Source: Halobacillus litoralis | GTDB taxonomy: Bacteria; Bacillota; Bacilli; Bacillales; Halobacillaceae | Reading direction: 5' to 3' | Assembly (NCBI RefSeq): GCF_020524085.2 | Contig: NZ_CP129016.1 | Coordinates: forward strand, 2,164,001 to 2,228,000 | DNA length: 64,000 bases | Shown here: piece after piece, positions 46,845-56,089 of the stretch | Layout: each line of letters starts with the position of its first letter | Numbering within the stretch: position 1 is the first letter of the stretch | The notes under the pieces: model-generated | What the model was told of the DNA's origin: nothing | The model's database searches: none | What the model saw: the letters and a program-made list of their open reading frames with translations, nothing else | Translations under genes and position numbers: made by a program

Positions 46845-47537
46845 GTGATGTTAACTAAAGGGAAACCTTTAGGAAAGGTTGTGCTCGGGTTGGTAGTCAG
46901 CATTATCATTCGCACACTTATCACCTATTTGATTATCCTTCTTGTTTTCCGCTTCATGGGAAAAAGGGAAATTGGTGAACTTAGTGTTATGGATCTGGTC
47001 GTATTTATTATGCTCGCTGAAATTGCCGTCTTCCTTATAGAAAATCCAGATGAGGCTATTTGGAAAGCCATTGTACCGATGGCCGTTCTCCTTGCCATCC
47101 AAATTGGTAGTGCATGGATTTCATTGAAAAACCAGCGGTTCAGAAATTGGTTCGATGGAAAGCCTTCCATTATTATTAAACATGGAAAAGTAGATGAGAA
47201 AGAGATGAAGCGGCAGCGTTATAATTTCAATGATTTATTGTTACAATTGCGAGAACACGGCATTCAACAAGTCGGTGACGTCGCTTATGCGATCCTGGAA
47301 CCATCTGGGAAGCTCTCAGTATTCGAAAAGAAAGATGACGGCAGCTCTGATTATGCCGTTGTTTTAATTGCTGATGGTGAAGTGCAATATAGTGGTCTTC
47401 AAACAATCCGAAAAAATAAACAATGGCTCGTAAATGAAGTACGAAAGCAAGGGTTTCATTCTTTCAAGGAAATTTCATTATGTACGATTAACGATCAGGG
47501 AGAAGTCCAAATCGACCAAAACAACGAATTCCAATAA
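46845..47537 (+). CDS. yrbG: DUF421 membrane protein (YrbG-like)
   Basis: 230 residues. Three N-terminal membrane helices (FRFMGKREIGELSVMDLVVF in the second part) are followed by a cytosolic domain with GKPSIIIKHGKVDEKEMKRQ and DVAYAILEPSGKLSVF, both typical of DUF421/YetF-type proteins, which occur in spores. Position before spoVB matches B. subtilis yrbG. Confidence 0.88.
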   Translation: MMLTKGKPLGKVVLGLVVSIIIRTLITYLIILLVFRFMGKREIGELSVMDLVVFIMLAEIAVFLIENPDEAIWKAIVPMAVLLAIQIGSAWISLKNQRFRNWFDGKPSIIIKHGKVDEKEMKRQRYNFNDLLLQLREHGIQQVGDVAYAILEPSGKLSVFEKKDDGSSDYAVVLIADGEVQYSGLQTIRKNKQWLVNEVRKQGFHSFKEISLCTINDQGEVQIDQNNEFQ

Positions 47538-47588
47538 TCCATCTCTTTCTTCGAGAAAGATATCTAAGTTATTCAACAAACTGGCAGG

Positions 47589-48130
47589 TTTCTTGAAGAC
47601 TTGATTTCGAGGCTTTTGTTGAGTGGGTGGGGGCTGCGGGGAATCACTCGCTTTCCGCGGGAGCGCGATGAGCCTCCTCAGGCTGACGCCTTCCGGGGTC
47701 TCACCTAGCACTCTTTTCCCGCAGGAGTCTCGCCATTCCCCTACGCCCTTTTGCTATATCAGTGTCTCGAAACCACTTCTGGAAAAATCAGCTTGTATGA
47801 TTGTGGGAAGTGGATAATATTAACTCTCCCAAGTGGACATTCAGAACGTAAAAGTTTAAAACAGAGGGCTTTATGCCTGCTTAGGAGTAAGAATGGGGGA
47901 CACTTTCTCTCAGTGTAGGGGTTCGTTTCTTCCTTACATGGAATGGGGAGGTTGGGAAGCTGCGAGACTCCCGTGGGAGAAAGGAGATAGGTGAGATCCC
48001 GCAGGGCGTTAGCCCGAGGAAGCTCGCCACTCCCCCCACAGGAAAGCGAGTAGCTTCCCAGCCACCCCTGACGCTTAAGTCGGGCAACGAACCCCAAGAA
48101 CATCTTGAAACTGAGTCTTCAAGAAAAGGG
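47589..48130. repeat. Two inverted copies of a palindromic intergenic element
   Basis: The 650-base gap between yrbG-like and spoVB holds no credible gene. Copy A (47638-47741) runs from GGGGAATCACTCGCTTTCC to CAGGAGTCTCGCCATTCCCC. Copy B (47954-48059) is the reverse complement with variation: its complement starts GGGAAGCTACTCGCTTTCC and ends GGGAGTCTCGCAGCTTCCC. Each has an internal inverted repeat (for A: AGCCTCCTCAGGCT, GGGGAAT/ATTCCCC). Short flanks match too: TTCTTGAAGACT (47591-47602) with AGTCTTCAAGAA near 48114-48125. From memory, similar GC-rich elements occur at many places in Bacillaceae genomes. Confidence 0.8.
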
Positions 48131-48167
48131 ATCTTTAGTGAACGAAGTGAAATTAACAAAGAGGACA

Positions 48168-48199
48168 AAAAAATAACCGCTTCCAGGCGGTTATTTTTT
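48168..48199. terminator. Hairpin at spoVB 3' end
   Basis: AAAAAATAACCGC (48168-48180) and GCGGTTATTTTTT (48187-48199) flank a loop of TTCCAG and overlap the last codons of spoVB. A/T runs on both sides make it bidirectional. Confidence 0.75.
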
Positions 48200-49750
48200 G
48201 TGGAAGAGGCGGTTCCACCAGGGGATCATTTTCACTTCTTCCATTCGGATTAGACGAAAAACGAACAATAGTACAAGGTATAAAACAGTAAGTCCCATCC
48301 CCATCGTTAACAACTGCGAAAGAGGTTTACTCTCAAGAAGCCACCAGTGTTTCCATTGAAACCCTACGACCCCGATGATACCGATAACGAGGCCGAATCG
48401 AATGAACATCTGTAAAGGAAAGGAAATGACCTTATATTTCATAAGTACAGCTAAGTGCAGCAGTGTAACAACAACGACACCGACTACGATGGCAAGGGCA
48501 ACTCCATGAATACCGAACTCAGGACGAGAGCTTAACCCGACAAGGACAATAAACTTGATTATGGCTCCAATTAATGTATTCCACATGGCAGGGCGGGCAA
48601 GGTCCAATGCTTGCAAGGTTGCTTGAAGAGGTGTCTGGATATAATGAAGTAGAAAGAATGGTGCCATAAACTGAAGCATGAAAGAAGCCTGGCTCGTACC
48701 ATACACAGTCGTCAAGATGACTGCTGGAAAGATCATAAACACAATTGTGATCAGACCTCCGGATGCAATGGATAATCGGATCGACTGCATGATTCGGTAA
48801 GCAATCGTTTCGTTTTTTCCTTGGGCTGCAGCTTCACTAATTGACGGTACGAGTGAAATTGACAGAGCGTGAGTCAGAAAAGTTGGTAAAAACAGCAAGG
48901 GCAGCACATAGCCCGTGAGCTCACCATATTGTTTGGTAGATTCTATAGCGGTGATTCCAGCAATAGCCAAACTTTGTGCGACGAGGATCGGTTCAAAAAA
49001 ATACGTTAAGGAACCAATAAAGCGGCTTCCTGTCGTTGGAAGAGCAATAGTCATCAGTTCATTAAGCGTCTTCTTGCCCTCATGGATATGCTTTTTCCAC
49101 GATTTACGCAGCCGAAAACTTTTGTGGATATTGAATTGTCTCAACATGTACATCAGGGAAACGAATTCGCCTATGACTGCTGAAACCATAGCTCCAGCGG
49201 CTGCATATTGGACGCCGTACGGATAAAGCATTTTTGTGAGGACCACAACTGAACCGATCCGGACGATTTGTTCAATCACTTGAGAAATCGCCTGTGGTTT
49301 CATGTTTTGTCTTCCCTGAAAATATCCTCGAATGACAGATGATATGGCGATGATAGGGATGATGGGAGTGACGGCTAGCAAGGGATATAAAGCTCGTGAA
49401 TCTGTAAGGAAATAATTGGCTACTACGGGGGCTAACAGGAAGAGTCCGATCGTAAACAAAATGCTCAAGGACCCCGTAATTGCAATAGATACCAATAGGA
49501 TGCGTTTGATTTTACTTTCGTTCCGCGTCGCTTCTGCTTCTGATACTCTCTTTGAAATGGCCACAGGAAGACCGAACTGGGTGATGGTAATAGCTAAAAT
49601 CAAAGTAGGTAGAGCCATCATGTAGAGCCCCACACCTTCAGGTCCCATTACGCGGGCAACGACGATCCTGTTAATGAAACCGAGTAAACGGGTGATCAGT
49701 CCAGCAGCAACCAGAATCAGTGCACCATGTAAAAAAGATTGTTTTGACAT
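48191..49750 (-). CDS. spoVB: Stage V sporulation protein B (lipid II flippase-like)
   Basis: MATE/MOP-superfamily membrane protein for cortex peptidoglycan synthesis. About 14 membrane helices; N-terminal LHGALILVAAGLITRLLGFI and RVMGPEGVGLYMMALP are typical. 519 residues from ATG 49750, which GAAGGCGG precedes; the frame opens with TTG at 49771. It is divergent from comN. AGTATATG at 49797-49804 (CATATACT read on the minus strand) could be its sigma-E -10. Confidence 0.94.
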   Translation of the reverse strand: MSKQSFLHGALILVAAGLITRLLGFINRIVVARVMGPEGVGLYMMALPTLILAITITQFGLPVAISKRVSEAEATRNESKIKRILLVSIAITGSLSILFTIGLFLLAPVVANYFLTDSRALYPLLAVTPIIPIIAISSVIRGYFQGRQNMKPQAISQVIEQIVRIGSVVVLTKMLYPYGVQYAAAGAMVSAVIGEFVSLMYMLRQFNIHKSFRLRKSWKKHIHEGKKTLNELMTIALPTTGSRFIGSLTYFFEPILVAQSLAIAGITAIESTKQYGELTGYVLPLLFLPTFLTHALSISLVPSISEAAAQGKNETIAYRIMQSIRLSIASGGLITIVFMIFPAVILTTVYGTSQASFMLQFMAPFFLLHYIQTPLQATLQALDLARPAMWNTLIGAIIKFIVLVGLSSRPEFGIHGVALAIVVGVVVVTLLHLAVLMKYKVISFPLQMFIRFGLVIGIIGVVGFQWKHWWLLESKPLSQLLTMGMGLTVLYLVLLFVFRLIRMEEVKMIPWWNRLFHKK

Positions 49751-49765
49751 ATGATTGATCCGCCT

Positions 49766-49794
49766 TCTCAAAGAAATGAAATTCCGCTACAATG
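49766..49794 (+). promoter_or_regulatory. Possible sigma-A promoter of comN
   Basis: TTCTCA (49766-49771) and TACAAT (49789-49794), 17 bases apart. It overlaps the 5' leader of the divergent spoVB. Confidence 0.4.
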
Positions 49795-49796
49795 AA

Positions 49797-49826
49797 GTAT
49801 ATGCGTAAGGATGGACAAGGCATGAC
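49797..49826 (-). promoter_or_regulatory. Possible sigma-E promoter of spoVB
   Basis: On the minus strand TCATGCC (49826-49820) and CATATACT (49804-49797) are 15 bases apart. The -10 fits well and the -35 poorly. spoVB is sigma-E controlled in B. subtilis. Confidence 0.4.
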
Positions 49827-49863
49827 ACCCGTTTACGAAAACCTTAGAGTGAGGAGTAACCTA

Positions 49864-50160
49864 ATGGATCAGAAAAAAGTGGTCACAAGCTGGAGAAATG
49901 AATTGAAAATAGTTTTGCAAAGCAAGGTAGAAGAGTTTCACTTATTAGGTTATAAACGTGCGACCGAAGAAGATGTGTGGGATTGTTTGATAAAAAAAGT
50001 TTGGAATGGTGAACCTGAAAAGAGGCTGCACCAAATAGTCCAGGATATCTTGCATTTGCAGACCCATACATACACGAGTTATCTGACAACAGAGGCTTAT
50101 CAGAATGACGATCTGCTCGCCTCCATTGAAGCATTGAAGGGGCCTTCGGAATATGAATGA
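49864..50160 (+). CDS. comN: Post-transcriptional regulator ComN
   Basis: 98 residues, family of B. subtilis ComN (YrzD), which promotes expression of the comE competence operon and localises to poles. ATG 49864 follows GTGAGGAG. KRATEEDVWDCLIKKVW and LHQIVQDILHLQTHTYTSYL are characteristic. It lies between spoVB and secDF as in B. subtilis. Presence with PilT and ComC-like PilD is compatible with natural competence, which cannot be inferred from this window alone. Confidence 0.88.
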   Translation: MDQKKVVTSWRNELKIVLQSKVEEFHLLGYKRATEEDVWDCLIKKVWNGEPEKRLHQIVQDILHLQTHTYTSYLTTEAYQNDDLLASIEALKGPSEYE

Positions 50161-50204
50161 GGCGTGATTTCTTTATGGTGATCAGCCTAAACTTTTTCCT
50201 ATTG

Positions 50205-50232
50205 TTGCGAAAGTTTGAAAAAGTAGTAGAAT
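50205..50232 (+). promoter_or_regulatory. Possible sigma-A promoter of secDF
   Basis: TTGCGA (50205-50210) and TAGAAT (50227-50232), 16 bases apart, about 97 bases before the secDF start. Confidence 0.45.
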
Positions 50233-50328
50233 AGGTACGGGGATTATCAAATATTGTCTATTAAGCATTTATACATATAGTCGATGGATCATCGCATGTG
50301 TTCGTACATAAAGGAGGAACAGGACAGT

Positions 50329-52608
50329 ATGGTGAAACGAGGGCGGATCGTAGCCTTTTTTATCGTGGTTTTATTACTGGCGGCTACGATTGGGACGACC
50401 ATAACAGGTGTTACAAAAGATATTAAGTTAGGATTAGATTTGCAGGGTGGTTTTGAAATCTTATACGATGTCGAGCCGTTAGATGAGGACCAGGAAGTCA
50501 ATGATCAGGTTCTTGAGGCTACGGCACGTTCATTGACGGAACGTGTGGATACCCTTGGTATAAGTGAAACGAACATCACTATTGAAGATGGGGGAAGAAT
50601 CCGAGTACAGCTTGCTGGTGTGGAAGATCAGCAGACAGCAAGAGAACTGCTCTCGACAACCGCTGAACTTTCTTTCCGCGGCACGGATGGGAAGTTGTAT
50701 ATGGATGGTTCAGATCTTGTTGAGGGAAGTGCTCAGCAGTCCTATCATCCAGATACGAATGAACCCATCGTAACGCTGAAGGTTAAAAGTGCTTCAAAAT
50801 TCTATGATGTTTCAGAGGAAATTTACAACACTCCGAACGATCCAAATACACCATATCCGGACAATCTTTTAGTGATATGGTTGGATTATACTGAAGAGAC
50901 TTCCTTCGCTGAAGAGTGGGGGAAAGAAGATCCTGCTTATATTTCTGCACCAGGATTTTCAGACGGTCCCGTTCGTAGTAATTCTGTAATGATCAGTGGA
51001 GATTTCACGCAGGAATCGGCTAAACAATTGGCAGATATTCTGAATGCTGGATCACTACCAGTAAATCTTGAAGAAACCTATTCAACATCTGTTGGAGCTC
51101 AATTCGGGGAGCAAGCCATGAATAAAACAATCCTGGCAGGCTTTATCGGAATTGCAGCGATCTTTTTGTTCATGATTGCTTATTACCGTTTTCATGGGGT
51201 CATTGCAACACTTACTTTAAGTGTGTACATCTATTTGATTCTCGTGGTCTTCGAGTTGATGAATGGTGTCTTGACATTGCCTGGAATTGCAGCCTTGATT
51301 CTTGGGGTCGGTATGGCAGTAGACGCCAATATTATTACGTATGAACGGATTAAGGAAGAATTGAAATCAGGTAAATCTCTTCTATCAGCATATAAGGCAG
51401 GAAACAAACGTTCCTTAGCTACTATTCTTGATGCGAACATTACCACGTTGATTGCAGCGACTGTTCTATTCATTTTCGGAACTAGTTCTGTCAAAGGTTT
51501 TGCGACGATGTTGATCGTAAGTATTCTCGTCAGTTTCATAACAGCTGTATATGGTACTCGTTTATTCATGAGTTTATGGGTGAAGAGCCGCTTCTTGAAT
51601 AAGCGACCGAAGTGGTTTGGAGTGAAACCAGAGGATATCCATGATATTGCTGAAGGAGAAGAAGTAGAAGCGACCTTCATGAAGCGGAAATTCGATTTCG
51701 TAGGGCTGAGAAAACGCTTCTTCACGATTTCTATCGTCCTCGTCCTGGCGGGAATCCTGACCCTTGCTTTCTTCCGATTGAATCTAGGAATTGATTTTAC
51801 AAGTGGCTCTAGAGTGTCGATTTTGTCTGATGGTAACATCACTTCAGAACAAGTGGAACAAACCATGCAAGAAGAATTTGATGTCAGTCCGAAACAGGTC
51901 ATTATATCCGGGGACAACAGTGAAATTGCAGTTGCTCGGTTCGATGATGAGTTGAGCAAAGGCAAAATTGGCGAAATTCAAAGCTACTATGAAGAAGAGT
52001 TCGGTAATACTCCGAACGTCAGCACGGTATCACCGATTGTTGGTCAAGAGCTTGCTAAAAACGCAGCCCTGGCTGTGTTATATGCATCGATCGGAATCAT
52101 CATCTACGTGACGATCCGATTTGAGATCTTCTTTGCTCTAACTGCCATTATCGCCTTGCTGCATGATGCCTTCTTCATCGTTGCGTTCTTCAGTCTTACA
52201 AGATTGGAATTCGATATTACCATCATTGCAGCCATTCTTACCATTGTCGGTTATTCGGTGAACGATACGATTGTCACGTTCGACCGGATCCGGGAAAACT
52301 TGAGGATGAAGAAAAAAGTCAAATCCTTTAAAGAGCTTGCTAAAGTCGTCAATGACAGTTTGATGCAGACGCTTGCCCGTAGTTTCAACACGGTCCTTAC
52401 CGTCATTTTCGCGGCTGTAATGTTGTTATTCTTCGGTGCCTCATCCATTACGAACTTCTCGTTCGCTCTAGTCATCGGACTATTGGCAGGAACGTATTCG
52501 TCTCTGTTTATTGCGTCTCAGCTATGGCTCATATGGCGTGGTCGCAATATTAAAGATAACCCGATCAATTATGTGAAAAAGAAAAAAACAGACGGCCCTC
52601 AAGTGTAA
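50329..52608 (+). CDS. secDF: Fused protein-export membrane protein SecDF
   Basis: 759 residues. SecD and SecF parts are fused, as in B. subtilis. The SecD half has LGLDLQGGFEILYDV (residues about 32-46), a large extracytoplasmic domain, and six membrane helices; the SecF half starts near 465 and contains LNLGIDFTSGSRV and GYSVNDTIVTFDRIRENL. It uses the proton or sodium gradient to pull exported proteins. ATG 50329 follows AAGGAGGA; the open frame to 50284 is ignored. Confidence 0.96.
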   Translation: MVKRGRIVAFFIVVLLLAATIGTTITGVTKDIKLGLDLQGGFEILYDVEPLDEDQEVNDQVLEATARSLTERVDTLGISETNITIEDGGRIRVQLAGVEDQQTARELLSTTAELSFRGTDGKLYMDGSDLVEGSAQQSYHPDTNEPIVTLKVKSASKFYDVSEEIYNTPNDPNTPYPDNLLVIWLDYTEETSFAEEWGKEDPAYISAPGFSDGPVRSNSVMISGDFTQESAKQLADILNAGSLPVNLEETYSTSVGAQFGEQAMNKTILAGFIGIAAIFLFMIAYYRFHGVIATLTLSVYIYLILVVFELMNGVLTLPGIAALILGVGMAVDANIITYERIKEELKSGKSLLSAYKAGNKRSLATILDANITTLIAATVLFIFGTSSVKGFATMLIVSILVSFITAVYGTRLFMSLWVKSRFLNKRPKWFGVKPEDIHDIAEGEEVEATFMKRKFDFVGLRKRFFTISIVLVLAGILTLAFFRLNLGIDFTSGSRVSILSDGNITSEQVEQTMQEEFDVSPKQVIISGDNSEIAVARFDDELSKGKIGEIQSYYEEEFGNTPNVSTVSPIVGQELAKNAALAVLYASIGIIIYVTIRFEIFFALTAIIALLHDAFFIVAFFSLTRLEFDITIIAAILTIVGYSVNDTIVTFDRIRENLRMKKKVKSFKELAKVVNDSLMQTLARSFNTVLTVIFAAVMLLFFGASSITNFSFALVIGLLAGTYSSLFIASQLWLIWRGRNIKDNPINYVKKKKTDGPQV

Positions 52609-52625
52609 GACTAGAGGTTCCACAT

Positions 52626-52660
52626 AAAAAAGACCATCCTCGGTGAGGATGGTCTTTTTT
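52626..52660 (+). terminator. Terminator after secDF
   Basis: AAAAAAGACCATCCTC (52626-52641) pairs with GAGGATGGTCTTTTTT (52645-52660) around a three-base loop. Confidence 0.92.
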
Positions 52661-52733
52661 GGTTATTACAGCCTCGTTAAGGGTATATGAATAATATAAA
52701 GTGAACCTTTATCTATGAAGGAGCGTGTAAGTT

Positions 52734-53066
52734 ATGAAAGGACAAAGCTATCTCATTTTGGCTTTCATTTTTGCATTAGTAATTGCTATTTTTGCCGTCA
52801 TTAATGTAGATCCTGTTCAGGTCAATTACTTGTTTGGGTCAGGTGAAGCACCACTGATTCTTGTTATTCTAATATCTGTTTTATTAGGTGGGTTAGCCAC
52901 AGCATCTGTCGGGGCATTACGTTATTACAAATTAAAGAGAGAAAACAGCAGATTGAAATCAGAAGCTGCTTCCTCCCCTGACCGTTTTACAGAAGAAAAT
53001 GTGAACGTTTCAGGTGAAAAGGAAGCGGCTCCTGAAGAGGAAAGTTCTTCTTCGAAAGTCACATAA
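52734..53066 (+). CDS. LapA-domain membrane protein (YrvD-like)
   Basis: 110 residues. Two membrane helices, the first with SYLILAFIFALVIAIFAVIN and the second with LILVILISVLLGGLATASV, then a polar tail with a coil. It belongs to the LapA/DUF1049 family, with B. subtilis yrvD at the same place between secDF and recJ. Function unknown, though relatives scaffold envelope proteins. Confidence 0.85.
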   Translation: MKGQSYLILAFIFALVIAIFAVINVDPVQVNYLFGSGEAPLILVILISVLLGGLATASVGALRYYKLKRENSRLKSEAASSPDRFTEENVNVSGEKEAAPEEESSSSKVT

Positions 53067-53072
53067 TTGCGT

Positions 53073-53101
53073 TTGCTACCCCTGGTTCCCTCTTGTATAA
53101 T
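53073..53101 (+). promoter_or_regulatory. Sigma-A promoter of recJ
   Basis: TTGCTA (53073-53078) and TATAAT (53096-53101), 17 bases apart, 22 bases before the start ATG. The leader is very short. Confidence 0.65.
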
Positions 53102-53122
53102 AGATGGGTCAGGGGTGAACTT

Positions 53123-55450
53123 ATGATACAAAGCAAGATGAAATGGAAATTTACATATAGAAATCCGGAAGAAAGTTCTGCAGATCTTCCAGGCGTTACT
53201 CCGCTTACTCAGCAGCTTTTAGAAAAAAGAGGGGTGCTTAGTGCGGAAGCGGCGGATCGGTTTTTAAAGCCTTCAATTGATCAGCTTCACGATCCTATGC
53301 TCATGGAGGGGATGGATCGTGCCGTGGCTCGTGTGAAAGAAGCCATCGCTTCTGATCAGTCTATTCTTGTTTTTGGTGACTACGATGCAGACGGTGTGAC
53401 CTCTACATCTGTCATGGTGGAAGCACTCAGAAAAGCGGGAGCGGACTGTGACTTCTATATTCCCAACCGTTTTACAGAAGGGTATGGTCCAAATAAAGAA
53501 GCTTTTCAATTTGCCTATGATTCCGGTTATGCTCTGATCATAACTGTGGATACAGGTATCGCTGCTATGGAAGAGGCAACATTCGCGAAAGATTTGGGTA
53601 TCGATTTGATTATCACCGATCACCACGAAGTACAGGAGGTCCTTCCTGATGCTTATGCCATTATCCACCCGAAGACTTCAGCGGATTATCCATTCCAGTA
53701 ATTAGCGGGTGTCGGTGTTGCTTTTAAATTCGCCCATGCTTTATTAGGCCGGTTTCCAAAAGAGTTTCTTGACCTTGTTGTGATCGGTACGATTGCCGAC
53801 CTTGTCCCACTAAAAGGGGAAAACAGGGTGCTTGCTTCCATTGGTCTACAGGCAATCTCCCACTCCTCCCGTCCTGCAATCCAGGCTTTGAGGAAAGTGT
53901 GCAGCATTGAGGGGGATATGAATGAAGAGACGATCGGTTTTACAATCGGCCCCCGGCTCAATGCGGTAGGGCGACTGCAAGATGCAACTCCTGCGGTTGA
54001 TTTATTGCTTTCGGAGCATTCAGAAGAAGCGGAACAAATTGCAACTTTCATTAACCAGTTGAACCAGGAAAGGCAGAAAATTGTCGCTGCTATCGCAAAG
54101 GAAGCCGAAGAAATGGTTTCTGTAGAAAATGGGGAAGCTGAGAATGTCATTGTGGTTGCTAAAGAGGGGTGGAACCCAGGCGTTCTTGGAATCGTCGCCT
54201 CTAAACTCGTCCGCCAATTTGACCGCCCGGCGATTGTCCTGGCCATTGATGAAGAAAAAGGGGAAGCCAAAGGTTCAGCACGAAGTATTGATGCTTTCGA
54301 TTTATTCTCAAACTGTATGGAAATTCGCCATCGCTTTATACACTTCGGAGGGCATGCTCAAGCTGCAGGTATGACACTTGCCCTTGATCAAATCGATGAT
54401 TTGCGAAGCGATTTAATTTCCTTAGCTGAGGAAAAACTATCGGATGACGATTATCAACAAGTCCTTGATATTGAAACAACGGTTGAGTTGGAAGACATAT
54501 CGCTGAAACAAATTGAGGAAGTCGACCAGCTCCGTCCATTTGGAATGGGCAACCCGAAACCTTTGTTTCATCTTAAGCATACCCCGAAAGAAGTACGATT
54601 GATCGGCAGTAAAAAAAATCATCTGAAATTCCAATTCCAAAGCCAGCAGTCTCGCTTGGATGGTATAGCATTCGGAATGGGAGATCTTTATCAGCAAATA
54701 TCCCCTCAAGCAGCGTTGGATGTTGTAGGAGAACTTGGAATCAATGAATGGAACGGCAGGAAAAACTTACAAGTGATGATCAAGGATCTCCGTGTGAGCG
54801 AATGGCAGCTTTTTGATCACAGAGGATCGAAGCATATAGAGAAGAATTTGATTATTCCACCAGATCAAAAGTATGCAGCTGTCAGCTTCCAAGGGGAAGA
54901 ACAAGCTCCATGCGACGTTCCTGTCATTCAGGCAGAGACAGTAGAACATGGTGATTCCTATGATGGCCTTCTGATTATCGATCTTCCTAAAAGGATGTCG
55001 GATTTGACTGAACTTTTATCTAAACTGGAAACTCGTAAAGTTTTTGCCTGCTATCACATACAGGAGAGTACTTTTCTAAAAACATGGCCTTCAAGGGACC
55101 ACTTCAAATGGTTTTATGGTATGCTATTGAAGCGTGGTCGGTTCAACCTTCATGAAGAAGCAGATTTACTTGCCAATCGTAAGGGATGGGACAAGTCCAT
55201 GGTGGAATTTATTTCTGAGGTGTTTTTTGAACTCGACTTTGTTAAAATAAAAGACGGGATTATTACAGCAGAATCCGAACCTTCTCAAAAAGATTTACGC
55301 GAATCTTCGCTTTATCGTCAACGGGAAGAACAGCTTCAAATCGAACGTACCTTGTATTATTCCACATATAAAGAATTGAAGAGTTGGTTTGACCAATATA
55401 TGAACCAGCGTTTTAAGCAAGTCAAGGAGGAAGTAACGAATGGATTATAA
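53123..55450 (+). CDS. recJ: Single-stranded-DNA exonuclease RecJ (in-frame stop as sequenced)
   Basis: 5'-3' exonuclease for repair. ATG 53123 follows AGGGGTG. The DHH domain has [15 protein letters not shown] (motif I, near residues 81-95), [18 protein letters not shown] (motif III); DHHA1 has [14 protein letters not shown] at 53699-53701 lies directly after YPFQ; the same frame continues as [16 protein letters not shown], where relatives have a glutamate before LAGVG, so GAA to TAA is the simplest change. Read through, it would be 775 residues, usual length. It overlaps apt. If the stop is real, the cell makes only the N-terminal 192 residues. Confidence 0.9.
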
Positions 55451-55952
55451 AGAGCATATTGCGATCGTTGAAGATTGGCCGAAAGAAGGTGTCCAATTTA
55501 AGGACATCACTCCATTGATGGACAATGGCCCGGCATTTAAAGCAGCGGTTGATGAAATTGTAGAATACGCAAAAGACAAAGAAATCGATATTGTAGTAGG
55601 ACCGGAAGCACGTGGATTCATCGTCGGATGCCCTGTCTCTTACGCGTTGGAAATCGGGTTTGCACCTGTGCGTAAAGAAGGAAAGCTTCCACGTGAAACA
55701 ATTAAAGTGGATTATGGCCTGGAATACGGAAAAGACGTATTGACGATTCATAAAGACGCAATTAAGCCAGGTCAACGAGTACTGATTGTCGACGACCTTC
55801 TTGCGACTGGTGGTACAATTGAAGCGACCATCGACCTTGTCGAGCAGTTGGGCGGGGAAGTAGCTGGGTGTGCGTTTTTGATCGAACTCACATACTTAGA
55901 CGGCCGTAGCAAATTGGACGGACATGACGTCCTTACTTTAATGCAATATTAA
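55440..55952 (+). CDS. apt: Adenine phosphoribosyltransferase
   Basis: 170 residues; salvages adenine to AMP. The PRPP motif [17 protein letters not shown] is near residues 117-133; N-terminal [20 protein letters not shown] is typical. It overlaps the recJ end, with CAAGGAGG upstream. Confidence 0.97.
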   Translation: MDYKEHIAIVEDWPKEGVQFKDITPLMDNGPAFKAAVDEIVEYAKDKEIDIVVGPEARGFIVGCPVSYALEIGFAPVRKEGKLPRETIKVDYGLEYGKDVLTIHKDAIKPGQRVLIVDDLLATGGTIEATIDLVEQLGGEVAGCAFLIELTYLDGRSKLDGHDVLTLMQY

Positions 55953-55955
55953 TGG

Positions 55956-55988
55956 AAAGAGTGCCCTTATTAGGGGCGCTCTTTGTTT
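55956..55988 (+). terminator. Terminator after apt
   Basis: AAAGAGTGCCC (55956-55966) pairs with GGGCGCTCTTT (55974-55984), with a G-T pair, followed by GTTTT. Confidence 0.8.
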
Positions 55989-56089
55989 TACAATTGATCA
56001 TCGGGCTTTTCCCTTTACAAGAAGAGTCCTTTTTTTGATAATGTTAATCAAATATATTTTGAAAGTTCTAAAGAAACTAGGGTGATTGA

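Noticed and set aside
47623..48168. Short frames in the repeat region on both strands
   Set aside because: They fall in palindromic repeats, lack ribosome sites, and the two strands mirror each other, as expected from repeats and not genes.
51231..51965. 244-codon open frame on the minus strand inside secDF
   Set aside because: Antisense to conserved SecDF; composition rich in Ser/Ile/Arg typical of antisense shadow translation, no start signals.
53640..53670. DnaA-box-like TTATCCAC
   Set aside because: Single occurrence inside recJ coding sequence without clustering; chance match.
53686..54270. 194-codon minus-strand frame over recJ
   Set aside because: Antisense to RecJ catalytic domain and low-complexity; arises from codon bias.
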